Of a stretch of DNA of 64,000 bases, positions 45,498 to 53,489 are shown piece after piece. The translations under genes and the position numbers were made by a program. The stretch is from Butyrivibrio sp. (GTDB lineage Bacteria > Bacillota > Clostridia > Lachnospirales > Lachnospiraceae), in contig SVGA01000009.1 of assembly GCA_015056575.1 (NCBI GenBank), forward strand, positions 58,698-122,697. Direction: 5' to 3'. Numbering within the stretch: the stretch's first letter is position 1; every line of letters starts with the position of its first letter. A model generated the notes under the pieces. The model worked only from the letters and a program-made list of their open reading frames with translations, ran no database searches and had not been told where the DNA came from.

Positions 45498-47618
45498 ATG
45501 AACAGAGAAGAAGCAAGAAAGCGGGCAAAAGAGCTGGTGGCTAAGATGACTGTAGAGGAGAAGGCCTCACAGCTTCGATATGATTCACCGGCCATAGACA
45601 GGCTGGGAGTTCCCGCCTATAACTGGTGGAATGAGGCTCTCCACGGAGTGGCAAGAGCAGGTTCAGCCACCATGTTCCCTCAGGCTATCGCCCTGGCGGC
45701 AGCCTTTGACACGGATCTCATGAAGAAAGTGGGCGAAGTCATCGCCACCGAGGGCCGTGCCAAATACAACGAGCAGTCAAAAAGAGGTGACAGAGACATC
45801 TACAAGGGTCTCACCTTCTGGTCACCCAATGTGAATATTTTCCGTGACCCCAGATGGGGCAGAGGACATGAGACCTACGGAGAGGATCCCTTCCTTACCG
45901 GCGCGCTTGCAGTTCCTTTCATAGAGGGAATCCAGGGTGACGGCGAGTACATGAAGGCAGCAGCCTGTGCCAAGCACTTTGCGGTGCACTCAGGCCCTGA
46001 AGGGGAGAGGCATTTCTTTGACGCCAAGGCTTCAAAGAAGGATCTGGAAGAGACCTACCTTCCCGCCTTTGAGACCTGCGTTAAGGACGCTAAGGTAGAA
46101 GCTGTAATGGGCGCCTATAACAGGACCAACGGCGAGCCCTGCTGCGCCAACAAGCCCCTAATGGTTGATACATTAAGAGGAAAATGGGGATTTGAGGGAC
46201 ACTTCGTTTCAGATTGCTGGGCAATCCGCGACTTCCACGAGAACCATAAGGTAACCGCAACAGCCGAGGAGTCGGTTAAGCTTGCCCTTGAGATGGGATG
46301 CGATGTTAACTGCGGATGCACCTATCAGAAGATGATGAACGCCTATAGAGCAGGTCTTATCACCGAGGAGCAGATAACAGAATCCGCGGTAAGGCTCTTT
46401 ACCACAAGATTCCTTCTTGGAATGTTTGATAAGACCGAGTATGACAATATTCCCTTCACTGTGGTTGAGTGTGAGGAGCATCAGAAGACAGCCCACAGAG
46501 CAGCTGCTGAGAGTATCGTTCTTCTCAAGAACGACGGACTTCTTCCTCTTGATAAGTCAAAACTTAAGACAATCGGAGTGGTTGGTCCCAACGCTGATTC
46601 AAGGATAGCCCTTATGGGTAACTATCACGGAACGGCATCAAGATTTGTAACAGTTCTCGAGGGTATCGAGGACAAGGTTGGAAGCGATGTGAGAGTTCTT
46701 TATTCTGAGGGCTGTGACCTCTGGAAACCGAATCTCAGCAACCTTTCGGATCAGGATTATCCAGACAGACTTTCCGAGGTTCAGACCGTTGCAGACTATT
46801 CGGATGTAATGGTTGTAGTTGTGGGTCTTGATGAGAACCTTGAAGGAGAAGAGGGAGATGCCGGCAACCAGTTTGCATCGGGAGACAAGATCAACCTTGA
46901 ACTTCCCATTCCCCAGAGACAGCTCCTTAACTCGGTTCTTGACTGCAACAAGCCTACAATAGTCATCAACATGTCCGGAAGTGCCATCAACCTCGGTGTT
47001 GCCCAGGAGAAAGCAGCAGCTGTTATCCAGGCCTGGTATCCCGGTGCAAGAGGCGGTCAGGACGTGGCAGATATCCTGTTCGGCGATGTTTCACCTTCAG
47101 GTAAGCTTCCCGTAACTTTCTATCATTCCACAGAGGAGCTTCCCGATTTCAAGGATTACTCCATGAAGAACAGGACCTACAGATACTTTGAGGGTGAGCC
47201 CCTGTATCCCTTCGGATACGGACTTACATACGGCAAGTGCAGTGTCAAAGACATGAACGTTGAGATCAACAGGGATGACAAGGGCGAGTTTGCCGGTGCC
47301 ACTGTCAAAGTGATCGCTGTAAATGAAGGCTCTTTTGAGACCGACGATGTTGTTCAGGTTTATGTCAAGGACACCGGGTACGAGCTTGCCATTCCCAATC
47401 CCTGCCTCTTCGGATTCAAGAGAGTACATCTCCTTCCGGGAAAAGAGACTTCGGTAGAGATCAAACTGGACAAAAGAGCATTTACATCCGTTGACGAAGA
47501 GGGCAACAGACAGGTCTTTTCCCATGATTTCAAGGTGTTTGCGGGCATGTCACAGCCCGATAAGAGATCTGAGGAGCTCACCGGTATCAGGTGCGTTGAA
47601 GAAGATGTACGGATTTGA
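45498..47618 (+). CDS. Beta-xylosidase, glycoside hydrolase family 3
   Basis: A 706-residue intracellular GH3 enzyme. The N-terminal barrel carries the nucleophile D239 in HFVSDCWAI. Substrate-binding NWWNEALHGVAR and the KHFAVHSGPE segment match xylan 1,4-beta-xylosidases rather than beta-glucosidases. The second alpha/beta domain (about 370-560) and a fibronectin-III-like C-terminal domain (about 600-700) are present. No signal peptide. It should release xylose from the debranched xylo-oligosaccharides. A 132-bp AT-rich gap precedes it and its start follows CAAAGGGG. xylB follows after a 139-bp promoter region. Confidence 0.94.
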   Translation: MNREEARKRAKELVAKMTVEEKASQLRYDSPAIDRLGVPAYNWWNEALHGVARAGSATMFPQAIALAAAFDTDLMKKVGEVIATEGRAKYNEQSKRGDRDIYKGLTFWSPNVNIFRDPRWGRGHETYGEDPFLTGALAVPFIEGIQGDGEYMKAAACAKHFAVHSGPEGERHFFDAKASKKDLEETYLPAFETCVKDAKVEAVMGAYNRTNGEPCCANKPLMVDTLRGKWGFEGHFVSDCWAIRDFHENHKVTATAEESVKLALEMGCDVNCGCTYQKMMNAYRAGLITEEQITESAVRLFTTRFLLGMFDKTEYDNIPFTVVECEEHQKTAHRAAAESIVLLKNDGLLPLDKSKLKTIGVVGPNADSRIALMGNYHGTASRFVTVLEGIEDKVGSDVRVLYSEGCDLWKPNLSNLSDQDYPDRLSEVQTVADYSDVMVVVVGLDENLEGEEGDAGNQFASGDKINLELPIPQRQLLNSVLDCNKPTIVINMSGSAINLGVAQEKAAAVIQAWYPGARGGQDVADILFGDVSPSGKLPVTFYHSTEELPDFKDYSMKNRTYRYFEGEPLYPFGYGLTYGKCSVKDMNVEINRDDKGEFAGATVKVIAVNEGSFETDDVVQVYVKDTGYELAIPNPCLFGFKRVHLLPGKETSVEIKLDKRAFTSVDEEGNRQVFSHDFKVFAGMSQPDKRSEELTGIRCVEEDVRI

Positions 47619-47686
47619 TTAAAGATAAATACAAGTGTTGTAAAAATGAATAGAAATACCGCTGTTTTTTCTGCAAATTTGTAATG

Positions 47687-47742
47687 TTGTATTTTAAGTT
47701 GTATTATTATATATTTTTTTTGACACGTAAATTTTATACGTG
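47687..47742 (+). promoter_or_regulatory. Promoter and operator-like palindrome upstream of xylB
   Basis: TTGTAT (47687-47692), 17 nt and TATATT (47710-47715). The predicted transcription start (about 47722) falls at the edge of CACGTA-N7-TACGTG (47724-47742), a repressor-like location. Four TTGTA motifs lie in the preceding 80 bp (within 47619-47705). The regulator is unknown. Confidence 0.5.
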
Positions 47743-47757
47743 AGATGGGGGTATAGT

Positions 47758-49296
47758 ATGAAATATCTTATTGGAATCGACGTTGGGACTTCAGCCACCA
47801 AGACTGTTCTTTTTGATGAGAACGGCGGCGTTGTTGCTGAGAGAGCTTACGAGTATCCCATGTACACTCCCCGGAACGGCTGGGCAGAGCAGGATGCTTA
47901 CGACTGGAAGAAAGCCAGCCTTGAGACCGTTGCGGCAGTGGTAAAGGAAGCTGTCGAGGGCGGCAAGGTTGCAGATCCTGCAGACATCAAGGGAATCGGA
48001 ATCTCAGGACAGATGCACGGTCTGGTAATGCTGGATGAGGCAGGAGAAGTCATCAGACCTTCCATTATCTGGTGCGATCAGAGGACCGGAGCCGAAGTGG
48101 AAGAGATGCTAAGGATCATGCCTCGTGAGAAGTGGATCGAGATCACAGCCAATCCGCCTCTTACAGGATGGACCGCAGCCAAGATCCTCTGGGTACGTAA
48201 CAACGAGCCGGAGAACTACGCTAAATGCAAACACATTCTTTTGCCCAAGGACTACATCAGATATGTACTGACAGGTGAATTTGCCACAGAGGTATCCGAT
48301 GCGTCAGGAATGCAGCTCATGGATGTTGCAAAGCGCGACTGGTCACAGGAGGTTCTTGATAAGCTGAACATTGACAGGAGCCTTCTTGGCAAAATGTATG
48401 AGTCCTGCGAAGTTACGGGAACTCTTTTACCTGAGGTTGCTAAGGAGCTTGGCCTTACAACAGATACGGTTGTTGTGGGAGGCGCAGGCGACAATGCGGC
48501 AGCTGCTGTGGGAACCGGTGTTGTAAGAGAGGGCACAGCCTTCACCACCATCGGAACCTCCGGAGTTGTATTTGCCCACACAGACAAGGTAAGTATCGAC
48601 CCCAAGGGCCGTGTTCACACCTGCTGCTGCGCGGTACCGGGAGCATGGCACATCATGGGAGTTACACAGGCAGCGGGATTTTCGCTGAAGTGGTTCAGGG
48701 ATAACTTCTGCCAGAGTTATATAGAAGAAGCCAAGGAAAAGGGAGTCGATCCCTATGACCTTATAAATGCTGACATTGAGACAGTTCCCGTTGGAAGTGA
48801 CAGGCTTATCTATCTGCCTTACCTCAACGGCGAGAGAACACCTCACCTTGATGACAAGGCAAGAGGCGTATTCTTCGGACTGTCAGGCATTCACACCAGA
48901 AAGCATCTGCTTCGTGCGGTAATGGAGGGTGTTTCCTATTCCCTTTGCGACTGCAACGATATCCTGAATGAGATGGGCATCAAGGTTAAAGAGATGATGG
49001 CCTGCGGCGGCGGTGGAAAGAGCAGGATCTGGAGACAGATGCTCTCAGACCTGTACGGCTGCAAGGTTGCAACCATCAACCAGGAGCAGGGTCCCGCCCT
49101 TGGCGTGGCTATTCTGGCAGGCGTAGGAGCCGGCGTATATGCCAGCGTTCCTGAGGCAGCAGACAAGCTGATCACCAAGGCCAAAGAGACAGAGCCCATA
49201 GCTGAGAATGCCAAGAAGTATGCGGGGTATCACGCACTTTACAAGAAGCTTTACACAGATCTTAAAGAGGACTACAAGGAACTTGCAAATCTGTGA
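47758..49296 (+). CDS. xylB: Xylulokinase
   Basis: A 512-residue FGGY-family sugar kinase that phosphorylates D-xylulose. The N-terminal ATPase-fold motif is IGIDVGTSATKTVLFD, and the substrate-contact segment GISGQMHGLVMLD (His of xylulokinases) is followed by IIWCDQRTGAE. FGGY signatures PYLNGERTPHLD and ACGGGGKSRIWRQMLSDLYG are present in the C-terminal domain. The start is ATG 47758 behind ATGGGGG; the frame is open to 47740. It is paired with an isomerase-fold gene 57 bp downstream, which completes the xylose (or arabinose) entry route. Confidence 0.94.
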   Translation: MKYLIGIDVGTSATKTVLFDENGGVVAERAYEYPMYTPRNGWAEQDAYDWKKASLETVAAVVKEAVEGGKVADPADIKGIGISGQMHGLVMLDEAGEVIRPSIIWCDQRTGAEVEEMLRIMPREKWIEITANPPLTGWTAAKILWVRNNEPENYAKCKHILLPKDYIRYVLTGEFATEVSDASGMQLMDVAKRDWSQEVLDKLNIDRSLLGKMYESCEVTGTLLPEVAKELGLTTDTVVVGGAGDNAAAAVGTGVVREGTAFTTIGTSGVVFAHTDKVSIDPKGRVHTCCCAVPGAWHIMGVTQAAGFSLKWFRDNFCQSYIEEAKEKGVDPYDLINADIETVPVGSDRLIYLPYLNGERTPHLDDKARGVFFGLSGIHTRKHLLRAVMEGVSYSLCDCNDILNEMGIKVKEMMACGGGGKSRIWRQMLSDLYGCKVATINQEQGPALGVAILAGVGAGVYASVPEAADKLITKAKETEPIAENAKKYAGYHALYKKLYTDLKEDYKELANL

Positions 49297-49353
49297 TAAG
49301 ACAATAACATTTCACAAGTTAAGCGACCGGATGTCGCAGGAAAGGGGATTATT

Positions 49354-50832
49354 ATGATCAACATGCCAGAGGTAAAAATCGGACTGGTTGCAGTGAGCAG
49401 AGACTGCTTCCCTGCATCACTTGCAGTAAACAGAAGAAAGGCTCTTATGGAAGCCTACAAGAAGAACTACAACGACAAGGACGTTTATGAGTGCCCTGTA
49501 TGTATCATCGAGAGTGAGACACAGGCTATGGAAGCTCTTGAGGATATCAAGAAGGCAGGATGTAACGCTCTTTGTGTATACCTTGGAAACTTCGGACCCG
49601 AGATCTCAGAGACACTTATCGCTGAGAAGTTTGACGGACCTGTAATGTTCTGCGCAGCAGCAGAGGAGTCACAGAACGACCTTATCGACGGAAGAGGAGA
49701 TGCTTACTGCGGAATGCTTAACGCAAGCTACAACCTCCACCTTCGCGGAGTAAAGGCTTATATTCCCGAGTATCCCGTTGGCACAGCAGAGGGCTGCGCT
49801 AAGATGATCAACGAGTTCGTGCCTATCGCAAGAGCTATCTACGGCATTTCAAACCTCAAGGTTATTTCATTCGGACCTCGTCCCATGAACTTCCTTGCAT
49901 GTAACGCACCTATTCAGCAGATCTACAACATCGGCGCAGAGATCGAAGAGAACTCAGAGCTTGATCTTTTCGAGAGCTTCAACAAGCATGCCGGTGATTC
50001 CAGAATTCCTGAGGTTGTTAAGGATATGGAAGCTGATCTTGGCGCAGGCAACAAGAAGCCTGAGATCCTTGAGAAGCTTGCTCAGTATGAGCTCACACTT
50101 CTTGACTGGATCGAGGAGCACAAGGGCAGCAAGAAGTTTGTATGCATCGCCGGCAAATGCTGGCCTGCATTCCAGACACAGTTTGGTTTCGTTCCCTGCT
50201 ATGTAAACTCAAGACTTACAGGCCGCGGAATCCCTGTATCCTGCGAAGTAGATATCTACGGTGCAATCAGTGAGTTCATCGGAACCTGCGTATCTGAAGA
50301 TGCTGTTACACTTCTTGATATCAACAACTCTGTACCTGAGGATATGTACAACGAGTCCATCAAGGGCAAGTTCGACTACAAGCACACAGATACATTCATG
50401 GGCTTCCACTGCGGAAATACCTGCACAAGCAAGCTTGCAAGCTGCGAGATGAAGTTCCAGAGAATCATGGCTCGTAACCTTCCTGAGGAAGTTACACAGG
50501 GAACTCTTGAAGGCGACATCGCTCCCGGCGAGATCACCTTCTACAGACTGCAGAGCACATCCGACAACCACCTTCGTGCATACCTTGCAGAGGGCGAAGT
50601 TCTCAACGTTCCCACAAGATCCTTCGGTGGTATCGGTGTATTCGCTATCCCTGAGATGGGCAGATTCTACAGACACGTACTCATCCAGAACAACTTCCCT
50701 CACCACGGTGCCGTAGCATTCGGTCACTTCGGAAAGAGCCTGTTTGAGGTATTCAAGTATCTGGGAGCAGAGACCATCGGCTACAACCAGCCTGCATCTC
50801 TGCCTTATCCCACAGAGAATCCTTTCAAGTAA
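49354..50832 (+). CDS. L-fucose/L-arabinose isomerase-fold protein, candidate pentose isomerase
   Basis: A 492-residue member of the L-fucose/L-arabinose isomerase superfamily. Recognisable segments are the N-terminal Rossmann-like domain (GCNALCVYLGNFGPEISE), CAAAEESQNDLIDGRGD and the metal-site region FHCGNTCTSKL. A C-terminal barrel follows (FGGIGVFAIPEMGRFYRHV, FPHHGAVAFGHFG). Its exact substrate is not known to me. Gene order directly after xylB, and the absence of an XylA-type isomerase in this locus, suggest that it feeds the kinase by isomerizing xylose or arabinose. It has strong codon bias, indicating high expression, and an AAAGGGG ribosome site. Confidence 0.82.
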   Translation: MINMPEVKIGLVAVSRDCFPASLAVNRRKALMEAYKKNYNDKDVYECPVCIIESETQAMEALEDIKKAGCNALCVYLGNFGPEISETLIAEKFDGPVMFCAAAEESQNDLIDGRGDAYCGMLNASYNLHLRGVKAYIPEYPVGTAEGCAKMINEFVPIARAIYGISNLKVISFGPRPMNFLACNAPIQQIYNIGAEIEENSELDLFESFNKHAGDSRIPEVVKDMEADLGAGNKKPEILEKLAQYELTLLDWIEEHKGSKKFVCIAGKCWPAFQTQFGFVPCYVNSRLTGRGIPVSCEVDIYGAISEFIGTCVSEDAVTLLDINNSVPEDMYNESIKGKFDYKHTDTFMGFHCGNTCTSKLASCEMKFQRIMARNLPEEVTQGTLEGDIAPGEITFYRLQSTSDNHLRAYLAEGEVLNVPTRSFGGIGVFAIPEMGRFYRHVLIQNNFPHHGAVAFGHFGKSLFEVFKYLGAETIGYNQPASLPYPTENPFK

Positions 50833-50922
50833 TTTTAGAGAGCTTTAAGTAATCGGCTCTTTTAAGTGCTTTAGAGGAAGACTTACATAATTTTAGATCC
50901 TTCTGTTTTTTGAAAAAATATG

Positions 50923-50969
50923 AAAGCCCCGGAGTCACCTGCGCCTTGGCGCCGGCTCTGGGGCTTTTT
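50923..50969 (+). terminator. Terminator of the xylB-isomerase operon
   Basis: A 12-bp stem (50923-50934 / 50956-50967, AAAGCCCCGGAG / CTCTGGGGCTTT, one G-U) has an inner GCGCC-TT-GGCGC hairpin and a five-T run. Confidence 0.9.
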
Positions 50970-51006
50970 CATGCCTGTGGGTGCGCGACTTTTGGGGCGA
51001 AATTTT

Positions 51007-51194
51007 GCCGGATTAGGGCGAAATAATACTATCAGCGCTCTATATCGTGATTGGTATTACTTTGATGGCTCTTTTCCTCGATTTTAATGAATTTTCAAGG
51101 CGGAAGTAATACTATTGCGCATATATGACCGCTATAGTATTACTTTTGTAATACCATACCTGAAATATAAGAGCGATAGTATTATTTTCTCGGA
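51007..51194. repeat. MITE-like element, copy A
   Basis: A ~180-bp element ending in inverted GAAATAATACTATC-type termini (51020-51033 and the complement near 51174-51189). Inside are alternating half-sites AGTAATACTAT / ATAGTATTACT about 30 bp apart, for example a perfect 11-bp pair flanking TGCGCATATATGACCGCT (51104-51143). An inverted copy at about 53197-53383 is about 80-85% identical by eye. No coding capacity. With the terminator before and the short hairpin after, it accounts for the 429-bp gene-free stretch 50833-51261. Confidence 0.85.
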
Positions 51195-51225
51195 ATAATG
51201 CCACATAAGAACACTGCCCCGATTC

Positions 51226-51258
51226 AAAAGGACCGCCCCTTAACGGGAACGGTCCTTT
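51226..51258 (-). terminator. Terminator of the 2-hydroxyacid dehydrogenase gene
   Basis: AAAGGACCG / CGGTCCTTT (51227-51235, 51250-51258) with inner CCC/GGG pairing. On the minus strand it is followed by TTTTGAATC. Confidence 0.8.
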
Positions 51259-51261
51259 GCT

Positions 51262-52230
51262 TTAGTTCACTATATTCCTGGGCTGGCCGCTTAGCCATCC
51301 CTGTATATTCAGCTTAACCTCTTCCAGGCAGCGGACTCTTGCTTCAGTGCTGGCCCAGGCCAGGTGCGGTGTTACGATAAGTTTGCCGCTGTCCTGTATC
51401 TGCAAAAGAGCTGAGTCTTTTGCCATGGGCTCAGGATTGAGAACGTCAAGCCCTGCGGCAGCGATCTTGCCCTCAATGAGTGCATCCGCAAGATCCTTCT
51501 CTGTTACTACTGCACCTCTTGCTACATTAATAAGAATCGCGGTTTTCTTCATCTTGTCAAATGCAGCTGCATTGAACAGATCCCTGGTCCTGTCACTTAA
51601 GGGGCAGTGAAGAGAAATCACATCCGATCTCTCAAGAAGCTCATCGAAGCTCACCTGCTCGTAGTCCGTGCAGTCGCTGTGTCCCGAGGAGGCATAGAAG
51701 ATTACATGTGCTCCAAAGGCTGTAGCTATCTGAGCCACCTTTTTTCCGATATTACCCATTCCTACGATTCCATAAGTCTTGCCCTCAAGCTCGCTGTAGG
51801 GAATGTCCAGACAGCAGAAGTGTTCCTGGTTGGCATAGGCGCCGCTTTTTACGAATTCATCGTAGTGACGCAGGTTCTCCATCAGATAAAAGAGCATGGC
51901 AAAGGTGTGCTGGGCAACCGAAGGTGTTGAATAGCCCTTGATATTGGCAACCTTAACCCCGTGTCTGTCGCAGGCGGGAATGTTGGCGTTGTCATAGCCG
52001 GTGGCAAACTCGCAGATTAGCTCAAGATCCGGAGCATCATCCAGGAGCTTGTCTGTGATCTGACTCTTGTTGATCACAAGGACCTTGGCCCCGGCCAGTC
52101 TCTCTTTTGCATTCTCTTCTGTCACCTTGTCGTCGTAGTAGGTGACATCTCCCAGCTCCTCATAGATGCTGTAGTCCATGTCATATCCGACGCTGTCTTT
52201 GTCGGCAATTACTATCTTAATATCACTCAT
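51262..52230 (-). CDS. D-isomer-specific 2-hydroxyacid dehydrogenase
   Basis: A 322-residue NAD-dependent dehydrogenase. The nucleotide-binding motif is GIVGMGNIGKKVAQIA (around residue 150). The catalytic arginine is in NVARGAVV, the glutamate in the following NPEP region and the histidine in VTPHLAWAS. It could be a D-lactate or hydroxypyruvate/glycerate dehydrogenase; sequence alone does not decide. The GGGAGG site places the start at 52230, five codons into the open frame. The gene is divergent from the PD-(D/E)XK-like gene, and the two together are bracketed by the inverted MITE-like copies. Confidence 0.9.
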   Translation of the reverse strand: MSDIKIVIADKDSVGYDMDYSIYEELGDVTYYDDKVTEENAKERLAGAKVLVINKSQITDKLLDDAPDLELICEFATGYDNANIPACDRHGVKVANIKGYSTPSVAQHTFAMLFYLMENLRHYDEFVKSGAYANQEHFCCLDIPYSELEGKTYGIVGMGNIGKKVAQIATAFGAHVIFYASSGHSDCTDYEQVSFDELLERSDVISLHCPLSDRTRDLFNAAAFDKMKKTAILINVARGAVVTEKDLADALIEGKIAAAGLDVLNPEPMAKDSALLQIQDSGKLIVTPHLAWASTEARVRCLEEVKLNIQGWLSGQPRNIVN

Positions 52231-52428
52231 ATAAAGGCCTCCCATGATTTGTGCACAATTATTTTGTTCATTATATCAAAATGATTTGCATATATCATTC
52301 TTTATGGTATTATTTTCTCTGTCTTGTGAAATTTCTTTGGATTTTCTTCCGCAAATTCAACAAATTCTCTTATACATGAATTGTCATTGGTGGGGCCCAA
52401 TCTGCAATTGTAATAAAAGGAGAAAAAT

Positions 52429-53187
52429 ATGATAGAAGATTTGTACTATGCAAGGAAGCAGTCTCTCGAAGAAGAGATCAAAGCTTTAGGGAAAAGAATC
52501 AGCAAATTCCCGGAAGGTTCAATTATAGCTGATAAAGTCAAAGGAAAATACCGCTTTTACCACCAGCATAAGGTTGGCGGAGAGTACAAGCGCAGCTACC
52601 TGGACAAGGATAAACGCAAAACAGCAGAAACGCTGGCAACCAAGAGGTATCTGAGTGATATGCTTGCGGACAAAAAGAATGAGTACCGGAGCCTTTCGGC
52701 ATACTTGAAGATTAGAAAACAGCGGGATTACCGGTCGCTTCTGCAAAAAGGCTCGCCCTTCAGCGCGCTTTTGTCCGAAGACAAATGGGAGTACGAGGAT
52801 TATGACAGAAAAAAAGATTATGAAGAGGAGCTGATTCACGATGCCCCCAAGGGTGACAAGGTCAGGTCAAAATCAGAAGCGATCATTGCTACTGCATTGT
52901 ATGAGGCAGGTATCCCTTACAGATACGAGTGCGCATTGGAAATAGAAAACATTTCGATATATCCTGATTTCACTATAAAATTGGGATCTAAAAACCTGAT
53001 CTACTGGGAGCACTTCGGGAAGATGGATGATCCCAAATACAGAAATAAAGCGATAAACAAATTAAGGACATACTTCAAAAACGGGTATATCCCCGGAGTT
53101 AATCTGATCGTGACTTATGAAACCCTCCAATATCCCTTGAGTATATTGGAGGTGAAGCGGATGATCACTCATTATTTCTCGAATTGA
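52429..53187 (+). CDS. Orphan protein with PD-(D/E)XK nuclease-like C-terminal domain
   Basis: A 252-residue protein, lysine- and tyrosine-rich. The N-terminal ~130 residues are charged and helical and not recognised. The C-terminal part has a nuclease-like order: KSEAIIATALYEAGI with E150, then IYPDFTI with P179-D180, then IYWEHFGKMDDPKYR with E194 and K198. This is the E...PD...(E)xG/K pattern of small PD-(D/E)XK-superfamily proteins. Nuclease activity is not proven. Codon use is poorer in the preferred codons than in neighbouring genes, which fits recent acquisition. Its stop is 10 bp from the inverted MITE-like copy B. The start is behind AAAGGAG. Confidence 0.75.
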   Translation: MIEDLYYARKQSLEEEIKALGKRISKFPEGSIIADKVKGKYRFYHQHKVGGEYKRSYLDKDKRKTAETLATKRYLSDMLADKKNEYRSLSAYLKIRKQRDYRSLLQKGSPFSALLSEDKWEYEDYDRKKDYEEELIHDAPKGDKVRSKSEAIIATALYEAGIPYRYECALEIENISIYPDFTIKLGSKNLIYWEHFGKMDDPKYRNKAINKLRTYFKNGYIPGVNLIVTYETLQYPLSILEVKRMITHYFSN

Positions 53188-53196
53188 GGCGATAAC

Positions 53197-53383
53197 ACGG
53201 AAATAATACCATTACCTCTTTTATAGGGGGTTTGGTATTACAAAAGTAATACTATAGCGGTCATATATGCGCTGTAGTATTACTGCCACCATGTAAAACC
53301 ATTAAAATCCAGGGAAAAGAGCCATCAAAGTAATACTAATTACAATATAGAGCGCTGATAGTATTATTTCGCCCTGCTCCGAC
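53197..53383. repeat. MITE-like element, copy B (inverted relative to copy A)
   Basis: The reverse complement of 53197-53383 aligns with 51007-51194 almost throughout, for example GGGCGAAATAATACTATCAGCGCTC at one end and the GCGCATATATGACCGCTATAG core. It begins 10 bp after the PD-(D/E)XK-like gene and, with the following terminator, fills the 302-bp gene-free stretch 53188-53489. Confidence 0.85.
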
Positions 53384-53401
53384 AAAAAAACTTTTCTCAT
53401 C

Positions 53402-53438
53402 CCAAAAATCTCCCCCCGGAAAGCTTCATTCCCCGGGG
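53402..53438 (-). terminator. Terminator of the PPK2-type kinase gene
   Basis: CCCC-GGAA (53414-53421) pairs with TTCC-(CC)-GGGG (53429-53438). On the minus strand a five-T run (complement of 53404-53408) follows. Confidence 0.7.
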
Positions 53439-53489
53439 CGGAAATTTTTGGTTCATTGCAATAGAGTCAAGAATCTCCGTCTCACCATT

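Noticed and set aside
51007..53383. CRISPR-like array in the AGTAATACTAT repeats
   Set aside because: The half-sites are only about 11 bp, alternate in orientation, have irregular spacing, and the intervening sequences are conserved between the two copies. There are no cas genes.
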